From: Leisingera coralii
GTDB taxonomy: Bacteria > Pseudomonadota > Alphaproteobacteria > Rhodobacterales > Rhodobacteraceae
Reading direction: 5' to 3'
NCBI RefSeq assembly: GCF_049056525.1
Contig: NZ_JBHUPT010000002.1
Span: 263,394-327,393 of the forward strand
DNA length: 64,000 nucleotides
The first letter of the stretch is position 1. Each line of letters opens with the position of its first letter. Shown piece by piece: positions 7,821 through 17,198 of this stretch. The position numbers and the translations under genes are program-made. A model generated the notes under the pieces. That model saw only the letters and a list, made by a program, of their open reading frames with translations, did not search any database and had not been told where the DNA came from.

Positions 7821-9410
7821 ATGACCGACCTTCACCCCGTACGCCGTGCGCTGCTTTCCGTATCCGACAAGACCGGCCTGATTGAGCTGGGCAAGGCGCT
7901 GGAGGCGCGCGGTGTCGAATTGCTGTCCACCGGCGGCTCTGCCAAGGCGCTGCGCGATGCCGGGCTGACTGTGAAAGACGTCTCCGAAGTGACAGGTTTT
8001 CCGGAAATGATGGACGGCCGCGTCAAGACCTTGCACCCGATGGTGCATGGCGGCCTGCTGGCGCTGCGCGACAATGATACCCATGTTGCTGCAATGAACG
8101 AGCATGGCATTGGCGCCATCGACCTGCTGGTGGTGAACCTCTACCCGTTTGAGGCCACCGTGGCCAAAGGCGCGGATTACGATACCTGCATCGAGAACAT
8201 CGACATCGGCGGCCCGGCGATGATCCGTGCGGCGGCCAAGAACCACGCCTTCGTCAACGTGGTTGTGGATGTCGAGGACTACGAAAAGCTGCTGGGCGAC
8301 ATGGATCAGCACGACGGCGCAACCTGCCCGCGCTTCCGCCGCAAGCTGGCGCAAAAGGCCTATGCCCGCACCGCGGCTTATGACGCGGCGGTCTCCAACT
8401 GGCTGGCCGGTGAGCTGGAACTGGAAGCCCCCAAGCGCCGCGCCTTTGCCGGCGAATTGAAGCAGACCCTGCGTTATGGCGAGAACAGCCACCAGAAGGC
8501 GGCCTTCTACACCGATGGCTCGAACCGTCCTGGTGTTGCCACTGCTGTGCAGCTGCAGGGCAAGGAACTGAGCTACAACAACATCAACGACACCGACGCG
8601 GCCTATGAGCTGGTGGCGGAATTCGACCCGGCCGACAGCCCCGCGGTGGCGATCATCAAGCACGCCAACCCCTGCGGCGTGGCCAAGGGGGCAACCCTGG
8701 CCGAGGCCTACCAGAAGGCGTTCGACTGCGACCGCACCTCTGCCTTTGGTGGCATCGTGGCGTTGAACCAGCCGCTGGACGCGGAAACCGCAACCAAGAT
8801 CACCGAGATCTTCACCGAGGTGGTGATCGCGCCGGGTGCGTCGGAGGAGGCCAAGGAGATCTTTGCCGCCAAGAAGAACCTGCGCCTGCTGCTGACTGAC
8901 GGCCTGCCGGATCCGCGCAAGCCCATCGTGGCTTACAAGCAGGTGGCCGGCGGTATGCTGGTGCAGGACAAGGACGTGGGCTACGTCGGCATGGAGAACC
9001 TGAAGGTGGTGACCGAAAAGGCGCCGTCCGACGCTCAGATGCAGGACCTGCTGTTCGCCTGGAAAGTCGCCAAGCACGTGAAATCCAACGCCATCGTCTA
9101 TGTGAAGGACAACGCCACAGTCGGTGTCGGCGCCGGTCAGATGAGCCGTCTGGACAGTGCCAATGTCGCTGCCGCCAAGGCGGGCCGCATGGCGGCCGAA
9201 CTGGGCCTGGCGGAAAGTCTGGCCAAGGGCTGCGCCGTGGCTTCGGATGCGTTCTTCCCCTTCCCGGACGGTCTGCTGGAGGCGGCGGCTGCGGGCGGTG
9301 CCTGCGTGATCCAGCCGGGCGGCTCGATGCGCGATGACGAGGTGATCAAGGCGGCCAATGACAAGGGGCTGGCCATGGTCTTTACCGGCATGCGCCACTT
9401 CCGCCACTAA
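7821..9410 (+). CDS. purH: Bifunctional AICAR transformylase / IMP cyclohydrolase
   Basis: PurH performs the last two steps of de novo IMP synthesis: formyl transfer from 10-formyl-THF to AICAR, then ring closure. The 529 residues match the family length. Residues about 1-150 are the MGS-like cyclohydrolase domain (LLSVSDKTGL, LLSTGGSAKAL, MMDGRVKTLHP, NIDIGGPAMIRAAAKNH). The C-terminal transformylase domain carries the catalytic pair in KHANPCGVA, plus SAFGGIVALN and the ending KGLAMVFTGMRHFRH. An AAAAGGA ribosome-binding site precedes the ATG. It is followed after 15 bp by lspA, giving a probable purH-lspA-lipoprotein unit. Confidence 0.98.
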   Translation: MTDLHPVRRALLSVSDKTGLIELGKALEARGVELLSTGGSAKALRDAGLTVKDVSEVTGFPEMMDGRVKTLHPMVHGGLLALRDNDTHVAAMNEHGIGAIDLLVVNLYPFEATVAKGADYDTCIENIDIGGPAMIRAAAKNHAFVNVVVDVEDYEKLLGDMDQHDGATCPRFRRKLAQKAYARTAAYDAAVSNWLAGELELEAPKRRAFAGELKQTLRYGENSHQKAAFYTDGSNRPGVATAVQLQGKELSYNNINDTDAAYELVAEFDPADSPAVAIIKHANPCGVAKGATLAEAYQKAFDCDRTSAFGGIVALNQPLDAETATKITEIFTEVVIAPGASEEAKEIFAAKKNLRLLLTDGLPDPRKPIVAYKQVAGGMLVQDKDVGYVGMENLKVVTEKAPSDAQMQDLLFAWKVAKHVKSNAIVYVKDNATVGVGAGQMSRLDSANVAAAKAGRMAAELGLAESLAKGCAVASDAFFPFPDGLLEAAAAGGACVIQPGGSMRDDEVIKAANDKGLAMVFTGMRHFRH

Positions 9411-9425
9411 GCAAGGCAGCAAGAC

Positions 9426-9908
9426 ATGGCAGCACGTTGGATGATCTGGGGCGCAGCCCTCTCGTTCCTGGCGGATCAGGCCAGCAAATACCTGGTGATC
9501 CACTGGATGGGGCTGGACCAGCGCCACCGGATCGACGTGCTGCCGCCATTCCTGAACTTTCGCTACGGCGAGAACACAGGCATCAATTTCGGCCTGTTCG
9601 GCGGCGGCGATGAAGCCGCGCGCTGGATTTTGATCGGGCTGTCGGCGGCGATCTGTGTCGCGCTGGCGGTGTGGATCAGCCGCGGCCAGGACAAGTCCTG
9701 GGGCATGCAGCTGTCCGCCGGGATGGTGATCGGCGGTGCGCTGGGCAATGTCGCGGACCGCCTGCTGTACGGATATGTGCTGGATTTCCTCAACACGTCC
9801 TGCTGCGGTATCCAGAATCCGTTCGTGTTCAACGTCGCCGACATCTTCATTTTTGCCGGCGCTGCAGGGCTGATCTTCTTTGACGGGCGGCGCAAAAAGC
9901 CTGCGTAG
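9426..9908 (+). CDS. lspA: Lipoprotein signal peptidase II
   Basis: LspA is the inner-membrane aspartyl protease that removes signal peptides from diacylglyceryl-modified prolipoproteins. It has 160 residues with four membrane segments. Catalytic aspartates are D111 in GNVADR and D139 in FNVADI; the YGENTGINFGLF block and the N-terminal FLADQASKYLV segment are also conserved. The start follows purH by 15 bp. The next gene encodes a probable lipoprotein, a natural LspA substrate. Confidence 0.97.
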   Translation: MAARWMIWGAALSFLADQASKYLVIHWMGLDQRHRIDVLPPFLNFRYGENTGINFGLFGGGDEAARWILIGLSAAICVALAVWISRGQDKSWGMQLSAGMVIGGALGNVADRLLYGYVLDFLNTSCCGIQNPFVFNVADIFIFAGAAGLIFFDGRRKKPA

Positions 9909-9963
9909 ACCTTGGCAGGCAAATGCGGTAAAAGCGCCAGGAAACAGGCAGGAGTTTGGGGCA

Positions 9964-10485
9964 ATGAAGATCCCGTTCGCAGTGATCGTTCTGACTGGCG
10001 CGGTGGCAATGTCCGGCTGTGCGCAGAAGGGGCTGCGCGTCCTTCAGAAACCGGGCACCGGCCCGGATGAATTTCTGGTCCTGCCTACCAAGCCGCTGAG
10101 CACACCGGAAAACTACAGCAGCCTGCCGGTTCCGACCCCGGGCGGCAGCAACCTGACGGATGTCAATCCGCAGGCCGAAGCCGTGGCTGCCCTGGGCGGC
10201 AAGCCGGGCGCGCTGGTGGCGGGCAGCGGTGTGCCGTCTGGCGATGCGGCGCTTGTTACCGCATCCAGCCGCTATGGCGTTGAGCCCGGTGTGCGGGAAA
10301 CGCTGGCGGAGGAAGACGCAAATTTCCGTCACCGCAACCGCCATCTGGGCCGGATCAAGATCGTGCCGGTGGACCGTTACGAGCAGCTGTACCGCAAGCA
10401 GAGCATCGACCCCTTTGCGGTCAGCGACCAGTTCCGCAAGGCAGGCGCGGCCACGCCGTCCTCGCCGCCAGAAGACGAGTCCTGA
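9964..10485 (+). CDS. DUF3035 lipoprotein
   Basis: A 173-residue protein with a lipoprotein signal peptide: MKIPFAVIVLTGAVAMSGC, with lipobox MSGC and the acylated Cys at residue 19. The mature protein starts with the DUF3035 core (GPDEFLVLPTKPL) followed by a Gly/Pro/Ser-rich linker and a charged C-terminal part. The ATG at 9964 follows CAGGAG. The function of DUF3035 is unknown. The repeated position next to lspA and the M16 pair suggests an envelope role, but that is inference from context. Confidence 0.85.
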   Translation: MKIPFAVIVLTGAVAMSGCAQKGLRVLQKPGTGPDEFLVLPTKPLSTPENYSSLPVPTPGGSNLTDVNPQAEAVAALGGKPGALVAGSGVPSGDAALVTASSRYGVEPGVRETLAEEDANFRHRNRHLGRIKIVPVDRYEQLYRKQSIDPFAVSDQFRKAGAATPSSPPEDES

Positions 10486-10651
10486 GCACTCACTTTTCTG
10501 CCAGCCAGTCTTGCAAGACGCCAGCAGCCGCGTAGGTTGACAGCAGCCTTTCTGCTGGCAATGAGCCGCGAATTGTGGCTGCAATGAACAAAAGAGCAGT
10601 AACCGCATCCTGCCGGGCAAGGGCAGGGGCGCAGAAATTGGAGGATGCCAG

Positions 10652-11995
10652 ATGATCCACAGGATCACATTGGCCGCCGCAGCGCTGTGTGCTGCCTTGT
10701 CCGGTCCCTTGCGGGCCGGGGACGAGGCGGTGACCGCGTTCACCCTGGACAATGGCATGGACGTTGTCGTGATCGAAGACCGCCGGGCGCCGGTGGTGCA
10801 GCAAATGGTCTGGTACCGGGCCGGCTCCGCCGATGAGCCGCCGGGCCAGTCCGGTGTCGCCCACTTCCTGGAGCATCTGCTGTTCAAAGGCACCGACAAG
10901 CTCGCCCCCGGCGAGCTGTCCGCCACGGTGCGCGCCAACGGCGGCCAGGACAACGCCTTTACCAGCTATGACTACACCGCCTATTTCCAGCGCGTCGCCG
11001 CCGACAGGCTGGAGCTGATGATGCAGATGGAAAGCGACCGGATGACCAACCTCCGCCTCAGCGAGGAGGATATCGTCACTGAGCGCGAGGTGATCCTGGA
11101 AGAACGCAACCAGCGCACTGACAACGATCCCGTGGCGCTGTTCCGCGAGCAGCTGCAGGCGGTTCAATACCTCAACCATCGTTACGGCCAGCCGGTGATC
11201 GGCTGGCGGCATGAGATGGAAAGCCTGGATATGGAGGACGCGCTGTCCTTCTATCAGACCTATTACGCGCCCAATAATGCCATTCTGGTGGTCTCCGGCG
11301 ATGTCCAGCCGGCGGAGGTGAAGGCGCTTGCCGAGACGTATTATGGCGTGATCCCGGCCAACCCGGATTTGCCGGAACGCTTCCGCAGCCAGGAGCCGCC
11401 GCAAACTGCCGAACGGCGGCTCACCTTCAAGGATCCGCGCGTCGCGCAGCCCTATGTGCAGCGTTCCTACCTGGCACCCGAGCGCGACAGCGGCGCCCAG
11501 CAGAAGGCCGCGGCGCTGTACTTGCTGGCGGAGCTTTTGGGGGGCGGTAACACGTCCTACCTCGCCAATGCGCTGCAATTCGACCAGCAGGTCGCGGTAT
11601 ACACCGGTGCCTTCTATTCTGGCAGCACATTGGACGACACGTCCTTTACCTTCCTGATTGTTCCGGCCGAGGGTGTCGGCATGGAGGACGCCGAGGCGGC
11701 GCTGGATGCCACCATTACACGCTTCCTGGAAGAGGGCGTGGACGAAGCTCAGCTGGAGCGGATCAAGCTGCAGCTGCGTGCGGCGGAGATCTATGACCGC
11801 GACAACGTGAACGGCATAGCCAACCGCTATGGCCAGGCGCTGAGCATCGGGCTGACGGTGCAGGATGTGCAGGACTGGCCGAAGATCCTGCAATCGGTCA
11901 CGGCGGATGAGATCATCGCCGCCGCCAATGAGGTTCTGCGTCCGGAATCCTCTGTCACAGGCTGGATGATGCGCGACGAAGAGGTAACCCAATGA
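10652..11995 (+). CDS. M16-family zinc metallopeptidase, catalytic subunit
   Basis: A 447-residue exported protein with a signal peptide (TLAAAALCAALSGPLRA). The inverted zinc motif HFLEH is at 71-75, with the distal acidic ligand supplied by the EREVILEE stretch near residue 148. The second half repeats the M16 fold without a zinc site. Together with the following gene it forms the usual bacterial heterodimer of catalytic and non-catalytic subunits, related to mitochondrial processing peptidase and PqqF-type proteins. The substrate is unknown and location is periplasmic. The stop overlaps the next ATG by 4 bp, implying translational coupling. Confidence 0.93.
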   Translation: MIHRITLAAAALCAALSGPLRAGDEAVTAFTLDNGMDVVVIEDRRAPVVQQMVWYRAGSADEPPGQSGVAHFLEHLLFKGTDKLAPGELSATVRANGGQDNAFTSYDYTAYFQRVAADRLELMMQMESDRMTNLRLSEEDIVTEREVILEERNQRTDNDPVALFREQLQAVQYLNHRYGQPVIGWRHEMESLDMEDALSFYQTYYAPNNAILVVSGDVQPAEVKALAETYYGVIPANPDLPERFRSQEPPQTAERRLTFKDPRVAQPYVQRSYLAPERDSGAQQKAAALYLLAELLGGGNTSYLANALQFDQQVAVYTGAFYSGSTLDDTSFTFLIVPAEGVGMEDAEAALDATITRFLEEGVDEAQLERIKLQLRAAEIYDRDNVNGIANRYGQALSIGLTVQDVQDWPKILQSVTADEIIAAANEVLRPESSVTGWMMRDEEVTQ

Positions 11996-13311
11996 CTCCG
12001 CTGAAATACATCGCCGCGGCGCTGCTGGCCTGTTTCCTGGCGCTGCCTGCTTGGGCCGGGATCAAGATCGAGGAAGTCACTTCTCCTGGCGGCATCAAGG
12101 CCTGGCTGGTGGAAGATCACGCGATTCCGTTCTCTGCGCTCGAGCTGCGCTTTCGCGGCGGCACCTCATTGGATGCGCCGGGCAAGCGCGGTGCGGTCTA
12201 TCTGATGACCGGGCTGCTGGAGGAAGGCTCCGGCGATCTGCGCGCCCAAGATTACGCGCGGGCGCTGGAATCACTGGCAGCAGAGTTTTCCTATGATGCG
12301 GATAAGGATTCCGTATCCATTTCCGCCCGCTTTCTGACCGAAAACCGGGAGGAGGCAATGGCGCTGCTGCGTCAGACCCTGTTCGAGCCGCGTTTCGACC
12401 AGGATGCACTGGACCGGGTGCGGGCGCAGGTGCTGGCGGGTTTGCGCTCCGACGCGAAGAACCCCAACAACATCGCCGGTGAGGCGTTCTCCAGGATGGC
12501 ATTTGGCGATCACCCCTATGGCAGCGATGGCAAGGGCACGCTGGAAACCGTCGCCGCGCTCAGCCGGCAGGACATCTTTGACGCATACGAGGCGGTCTTT
12601 GCCCGTGACAGGCTCTATGTCAGTGCTGTCGGCGACATTACTGCCGAGGAGCTGGGCACGCTTCTGGATGATCTGCTGGGCGAACTGCCCGCAGAGGGCG
12701 CGCCGATCCCCGGCCCGGCCGAAGTCACAATCGAGGGCGGCGTCACCGTGGTGGATTTCGATACTCCGCAGTCGGTTGCCCTGTTTGGTCAGAAGGGCAT
12801 CAAACGCGAGGACCCGGATTTCTTCACGGCCTATGTGATGAACCAGATCCTGGGCGGCGGATCGTTTGAAACCCGGCTGATGACCGAGGTGCGGGAAAAG
12901 CGCGGGCTGACCTATGGGGTTTATTCCTACCTGGTGCCGCGCGATCTGGCGGCGGTCTATATGGGCTCCGTGGCCTCTGCCAACGGAAAGATGGCCGAGG
13001 CGGTCGACGTGATCCGCAATGAGTGGCGCCGCATGGCCGAAGAGGGGGTGACGGAAAAGGAACTGAAGGACGCCCAGACTTATCTGACCGGCGCCTACCC
13101 GCTGCGGTTCGACGGCAACAGCCGCATTGCCTCGATTCTGGCAGGGATGCAGATGGACAACCTGCCGATCAGCTACGTGGAAACCCGCAACGACCGGATT
13201 AACGCCGTTACCCTGGACGACGTGAACAGCTTTGCGGCAGAGTTCATGGACCCCGACGGGCTGCATTTCGTCATTGCCGGCCGTCCCGAGGGCCTGGAAA
13301 CCACCAACTGA
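11992..13311 (+). CDS. M16-family peptidase-like protein, non-catalytic subunit
   Basis: A 439-residue M16-fold protein with a signal peptide (AAALLACFLALPAWA). The position of the zinc motif reads AVYLMTGLLEEG, so the HxxEH ligands are absent and the subunit cannot be the metal-bearing one. The conserved C-terminal substrate-binding segment MTEVREKRGLTYGVYSY is kept, with the Arg/Tyr pair typical of the partner subunit. It is coupled to the upstream catalytic gene by a 4-bp ATGA overlap and followed by a hairpin. Confidence 0.93.
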   Translation: MTPLKYIAAALLACFLALPAWAGIKIEEVTSPGGIKAWLVEDHAIPFSALELRFRGGTSLDAPGKRGAVYLMTGLLEEGSGDLRAQDYARALESLAAEFSYDADKDSVSISARFLTENREEAMALLRQTLFEPRFDQDALDRVRAQVLAGLRSDAKNPNNIAGEAFSRMAFGDHPYGSDGKGTLETVAALSRQDIFDAYEAVFARDRLYVSAVGDITAEELGTLLDDLLGELPAEGAPIPGPAEVTIEGGVTVVDFDTPQSVALFGQKGIKREDPDFFTAYVMNQILGGGSFETRLMTEVREKRGLTYGVYSYLVPRDLAAVYMGSVASANGKMAEAVDVIRNEWRRMAEEGVTEKELKDAQTYLTGAYPLRFDGNSRIASILAGMQMDNLPISYVETRNDRINAVTLDDVNSFAAEFMDPDGLHFVIAGRPEGLETTN

Positions 13312-13318
13312 TATTTTA

Positions 13319-13343
13319 CCGGGCGGCACGCGTTGCCGCCCGG
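13319..13343 (+). terminator. Terminator-like hairpin after the M16 pair
   Basis: The stem CCGGGCGGCA / TGCCGCCCGG with a short CGCGT loop is followed by attcttt. It lies 8 bp past the stop of the second M16 gene. Confidence 0.65.
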
Positions 13344-13568
13344 ATTCTTTGCAAGGCCGCGGCCGCGGGCGCGCTGCCGCCCATGGCGGCGGCCTCCACT
13401 GCTTTCCCTTTCAATTTGCGGCAAACTCATGTATGGGCGGGCTTATCTGAGACGATGTGCCCAGGCCCCGGCACGCGAAAGAAAGATAGGTGGGGCCGGC
13501 GGCAATGGGGCCGCCACGCAAACGGGAGACCCGGAGGGCCGGGAGTGCTCCCAATTAGGATACGCTAG
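13344..13568 (+). promoter_or_regulatory. pnp upstream and leader region
   Basis: No gene is evident here. The stretch contains several GC-rich inverted repeats, including GGGGCCGGCGGC/GCCGCC pairings and the 12-bp GGGAGTGCTCCC at 13541-13552 just before the pnp start. In many bacteria PNPase autoregulates through a structured pnp leader. A similar role here is inference; only the inverted repeats are seen. Confidence 0.35.
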
Positions 13569-15704
13569 ATGTTTAACGTTTCGAAAAAATCGATGCAGTG
13601 GGGCGAGGAAACGCTCACACTGGAAACCGGCAAGGTTGCCCGCCAGGCGGATGGCTCCGTGATTGCCACCCTGGGCGAGACCTCGGTCATGGCCAACGTG
13701 ACCTTTGCCCGTCAGCAGAAGCCCGGCCAGGACTTCTTCCCGCTGACCGTGCACTACCAGGAAAAATACTATGCTGCGGGCAAGGTGCCCGGCGGCTTCT
13801 TCAAGCGCGAAGCGCGCCCGACCGAAAAAGAAACCCTGACCGCGCGTCTGATCGACCGTCCGATCCGCCCGCTGTTCGTCCCCGGCTTCAAGAACGAAGT
13901 TCTGGTGATGTGCACCGTGCTGAGCCACGACCTGGTCAACGACCCGGACATCGTTGCAATGATCGCGGCCTCCGCTGCGCTGACCATCTCCGGCGCGCCC
14001 TTCATGGGCCCGATCGCCGGTGCCCGCGTTGGCTTCGTTGACGGCGAATACGTGCTGAACCCGACTGTCGACGACATGCAGGACCTGCGCCTCAACCCCG
14101 AGCAGCGCCTGGACCTGGTTGTGGCCGGCACCAAGAACGCCGTGATGATGGTGGAATCGGAAGCTTACGAGCTGACCGAAGCCGAGATGCTGGGCGCGGT
14201 GAATTTTGCGCATGAGCAGATCCAGCCGGTGATCGACCTGATCATCTCGCTGGCCGAAGAAGCCGCCAACGAGCCTTTCGACTTCCAGGCGCCGGATTAC
14301 TCCGAGCTGTATGAAGCCGTGAAGGCTGCCGGCGAGACCGAGATGCGCGCTGCATTCGCGATCACCGACAAGCAGGAGCGCACCGCCGCTGTTGCCGCTG
14401 CCCGTGAGACCATCAAGGCAGCCCTGACCGAAGAGCAGCTGGAAGACGCCAACCTCGGCTCTGCCATGAAGAAGCTCGAAGCCGGCATCCTGCGCGGCGA
14501 CGTGGTGAAGGGCGGCAAGCGCATCGACGGCCGTGACACCACTACCGTGCGCCAGATCGTGGCCGAAACCGGCCTGCTGCCGCGCACCCACGGTTCCGCC
14601 CTGTTCACCCGCGGCGAGACCCAGGGCCTGGTCGTGACCACGCTGGGCACCGGCGACGATGAGCAGTTTATCGACGCGCTGCACGGTAACTTCAAATCCA
14701 ACTTCCTGCTGCACTACAACTTCCCGCCGTACTCGGTTGGTGAAGTGGGCCGTGTCGGCTCCCCGGGCCGCCGCGAAATCGGCCACGGCAAGCTGGCATG
14801 GCGTGCGCTGCAGGCGGTTCTGCCGGCACCAACCGACTTCCCCTATACCATCCGCGTGGTGTCGGAGATCACCGAATCCAACGGTTCCTCCTCGATGGCT
14901 TCCGTCTGCGGCGGCTCGCTGTCGATGATGGACGCAGGCGTGCCGCTGAAGGCACCGGTTGCCGGTGTTGCGATGGGTCTGATCCTGGAAGACGACGGCT
15001 CCTACGCGGTGCTGACCGACATCCTGGGTGACGAAGACCACCTGGGCGACATGGACTTCAAGGTGGCAGGTACCGAGAACGGCATCACCTCGCTGCAGAT
15101 GGACATCAAGGTTGCCGGCATCACTCCGGAAATCATGGAGAAAGCCCTGGCCCAGGCCAAGGACGGCCGTCTGCACATCCTGAACGAGATGGGCAAGGCC
15201 CTGTCCGAGACCAACGAGTTCTCGGTCCACGCCCCGCGCATTGAGACCATGCAGATCCCGACCGACAAGATCCGTGAAGTGATCGGTTCCGGCGGCAAGG
15301 TGATCCGCGAGATCGTCGAAGTGTCCGGCGCCAAGGTCGACATCAACGACGATGGCGTGATCAAGATCGCCAGCCCGAACGGCGACGCCATTCAGAAGGC
15401 CTATGACATGACCTATTCGATCGTGGCAGAGCCGGAAGAAGGCCAGATCTACACCGGTAAGGTCGTGAAGATCGTCGACTTCGGCGCCTTCGTGAACTTC
15501 TTCGGCAAGCGTGATGGCCTGGTGCACGTCTCCCAGATCGAAAACCGCCGCCTGAATCATCCGTCGGACGTTCTGAAGGAAGGCCAGGAAGTGAAGGTCA
15601 AGCTGCTGGGCTTTGACGACCGCGGCAAGGTCCGCCTGTCGATGAAAGTCGTCGATCAGGAAACCGGCGAAGAAATCAAGAAAGAGGAAGCTGCCGAAGG
15701 CTAA
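13569..15704 (+). CDS. pnp: Polyribonucleotide nucleotidyltransferase (PNPase)
   Basis: PNPase is the phosphorolytic 3'-5' exoribonuclease of the degradosome and can also add tails. Its 711 residues comprise two RNase PH domains (first at about 1-230 with the TARLIDRPIRPLF segment, second at about 310-540 with KRIDGRDTTTVR and SNGSSSMASVCGGSLSMMDAG). A KH domain follows at about 555-615 (IREVIGSGGKVIREI) and a C-terminal S1 domain (YTGKVVKIVDFGAFVNFF). Codon use is strongly biased, as for a highly expressed gene. rpsO, its usual neighbour, lies about 11 kb away. Confidence 0.98.
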   Translation: MFNVSKKSMQWGEETLTLETGKVARQADGSVIATLGETSVMANVTFARQQKPGQDFFPLTVHYQEKYYAAGKVPGGFFKREARPTEKETLTARLIDRPIRPLFVPGFKNEVLVMCTVLSHDLVNDPDIVAMIAASAALTISGAPFMGPIAGARVGFVDGEYVLNPTVDDMQDLRLNPEQRLDLVVAGTKNAVMMVESEAYELTEAEMLGAVNFAHEQIQPVIDLIISLAEEAANEPFDFQAPDYSELYEAVKAAGETEMRAAFAITDKQERTAAVAAARETIKAALTEEQLEDANLGSAMKKLEAGILRGDVVKGGKRIDGRDTTTVRQIVAETGLLPRTHGSALFTRGETQGLVVTTLGTGDDEQFIDALHGNFKSNFLLHYNFPPYSVGEVGRVGSPGRREIGHGKLAWRALQAVLPAPTDFPYTIRVVSEITESNGSSSMASVCGGSLSMMDAGVPLKAPVAGVAMGLILEDDGSYAVLTDILGDEDHLGDMDFKVAGTENGITSLQMDIKVAGITPEIMEKALAQAKDGRLHILNEMGKALSETNEFSVHAPRIETMQIPTDKIREVIGSGGKVIREIVEVSGAKVDINDDGVIKIASPNGDAIQKAYDMTYSIVAEPEEGQIYTGKVVKIVDFGAFVNFFGKRDGLVHVSQIENRRLNHPSDVLKEGQEVKVKLLGFDDRGKVRLSMKVVDQETGEEIKKEEAAEG

Positions 15705-15724
15705 GGCCCGAAACAGTTTCCGGA

Positions 15725-15752
15725 CGGGTCCCGGCTGCAAGGCCGGGACCCG
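15725..15752 (+). terminator. GC-rich hairpin after pnp
   Basis: A perfect 11-bp stem CGGGTCCCGGC / GCCGGGACCCG with a TGCAAG loop lies 20 bp after the pnp stop. No T run follows, so it is either a Rho-assisted terminator or an mRNA 3' stabiliser. Confidence 0.6.
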
Positions 15753-15902
15753 CCTCCCCTGTCCGGCCCCGCTGCCCCAGGCGGCAGGTGCCCGGGCTCA
15801 GCACTCAACGCACTGCGCCTCCCGGTTTTGCGCTGCTCCGCTTGTGCTGACGTCATACAAAAGCAATTCCCGGGCTACTCAAAAAACTCAGCTGGAGATC
15901 CC

Positions 15903-17198
15903 ATGCGTCCGCTCTTTTACGATTTGACCGAGCTGCTGTATCTGTCCCACGGGTTTAAGACCTACTACGGCATTGCCAAGGTTGTCGCGGAAGGCGCCAA
16001 AGAGGCTTTCCGGGCCGATAACGGCACCCGGTTTGTTGCGTATTCCCAAGGGCATGACGCGTTTTTTGAGGTATTCCCGAAGTATGACGATTCTGCCGAA
16101 GGCGGGATCGACCTGAATGTGCCCAATTCCGGCAAGCCGTTCTTCATGCGCCGGATTCACAATCGCAAGAAAAAGAAGGCCCTGCACTACGTCGCCCCCT
16201 TTGTGTTCGGTGTTGTGGACCTGATCGAGCGGTCCCGCTGGGCGCTGAGCGGTGCTGACAACCCGATCGTCAACCTGGATGGCGGCGCCTGGGTGAGCTG
16301 CGGGCGGCCCAAGCTGATCATTCACCCGATCAAGCACCTGAAAAAGCTGGACGTGGAAATTCACGTGCTGATTCACGACATGATCCCGCTGCATGATTTC
16401 AAACGCGGCGGTGCCCCTGATTTTTCCAGTTCATTCCTGGGCGACAACCAGTGGCTGCTGGAGCACGCTGACCATGTGATCGGCAACTCGCAGTTCACCA
16501 TCGACGACGCCAAGGATTTTGCCAGCCAAGGCATTCTGCCGGAGCTCAAGCGCACCTCGGTGGCGCCGCTGGTGCATGAACTGCGCGCCGGAGATGAGGA
16601 GCAGTCGGTGGACATCCCTGAGCGCCCCTATTTCCTGATGGTCGGCACGATGCTGGGCCGCAAGAACCTGGATGTGGTTCTGAATGCGATGAACCTGATC
16701 GCTAAGCGGGGCGAGACGCCGCCGCTGCTGGTTCTGGCCGGCAAACGCCGCCACCGCACCATGGACTACCTCGACAAGGAAGAAATGGCGCTGGTCAAGC
16801 CGCATGTGCTGCAGCTGGATACCCCGAACCAGAACGACCTGGTGCGGCTGTACGAGGCCTCTCAAGGTGTAATCCTGCCGTCCCGCATCGAAGGCTGGGG
16901 CCTGCCCGCCGGCGAGGCGCTGTGGGCGGGAGTCCCGGCGGTTTGCGCGGACATTCCGGTGATGCACGAAGTCTGCGGCGACCTGGGACTGTATTTTGGG
17001 GTTGATGACCCCGAGACCCTTGCCGGGCACATTCAGCGTCTGATGCAGGACGAAGCCTTTGCCGCCGAGTGGCGGGCAAAGATCGCGGCGAACCGCGATC
17101 AGCTGCGCACGTGGCGCGACTTTGGCCAGGACTTGCTGGCCAATGTCGCCGCCAATTCCGAGCCGGCCCGCGCTCAGTCGGTTTCGCTGCGGGCGTAA
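15903..17198 (+). CDS. GT4-type glycosyltransferase
   Basis: A 431-residue GT-B fold glycosyltransferase. The C-terminal nucleotide-sugar domain is clear: FLMVGTMLGRKNLDVVLNAM, LVLAGKRRH, LYEASQGVILPSRIEGWGLPAGEALWAGVPAV, which contains the EX7E-like acidic pair of family 4, and a final DPETLAGHIQRLM. The N-terminal acceptor half (FYDLTELLYLSHG, VLIHDMIPLHDF, VIGNSQFTIDDAK) is less specific. The ATG at 15903 follows CTGGAGATCC. The convergent neighbour makes GDP-mannose, so a mannose-containing surface polysaccharide is a reasonable guess, not shown. Its 3' end overlaps that neighbour by 25 bp. Confidence 0.88.
   Translation: MRPLFYDLTELLYLSHGFKTYYGIAKVVAEGAKEAFRADNGTRFVAYSQGHDAFFEVFPKYDDSAEGGIDLNVPNSGKPFFMRRIHNRKKKKALHYVAPFVFGVVDLIERSRWALSGADNPIVNLDGGAWVSCGRPKLIIHPIKHLKKLDVEIHVLIHDMIPLHDFKRGGAPDFSSSFLGDNQWLLEHADHVIGNSQFTIDDAKDFASQGILPELKRTSVAPLVHELRAGDEEQSVDIPERPYFLMVGTMLGRKNLDVVLNAMNLIAKRGETPPLLVLAGKRRHRTMDYLDKEEMALVKPHVLQLDTPNQNDLVRLYEASQGVILPSRIEGWGLPAGEALWAGVPAVCADIPVMHEVCGDLGLYFGVDDPETLAGHIQRLMQDEAFAAEWRAKIAANRDQLRTWRDFGQDLLANVAANSEPARAQSVSLRA

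Noticed and set aside
10653..10661. TGATCCACA, a match to alphaproteobacterial DnaA boxes
   Set aside because: Single isolated site inside the start of a coding gene; no AT-rich region or box cluster to suggest an origin.
11992..13311. Treating the second M16 gene as a broken peptidase
   Set aside because: Lack of HxxEH is normal for the partner subunit of bacterial M16 heterodimers, and the substrate-binding segment is intact.
13443..15740. 765-codon minus-strand open frame opposite pnp
   Set aside because: His/Asp/Val-rich mirror of a highly biased pnp reading frame; no motif of its own.
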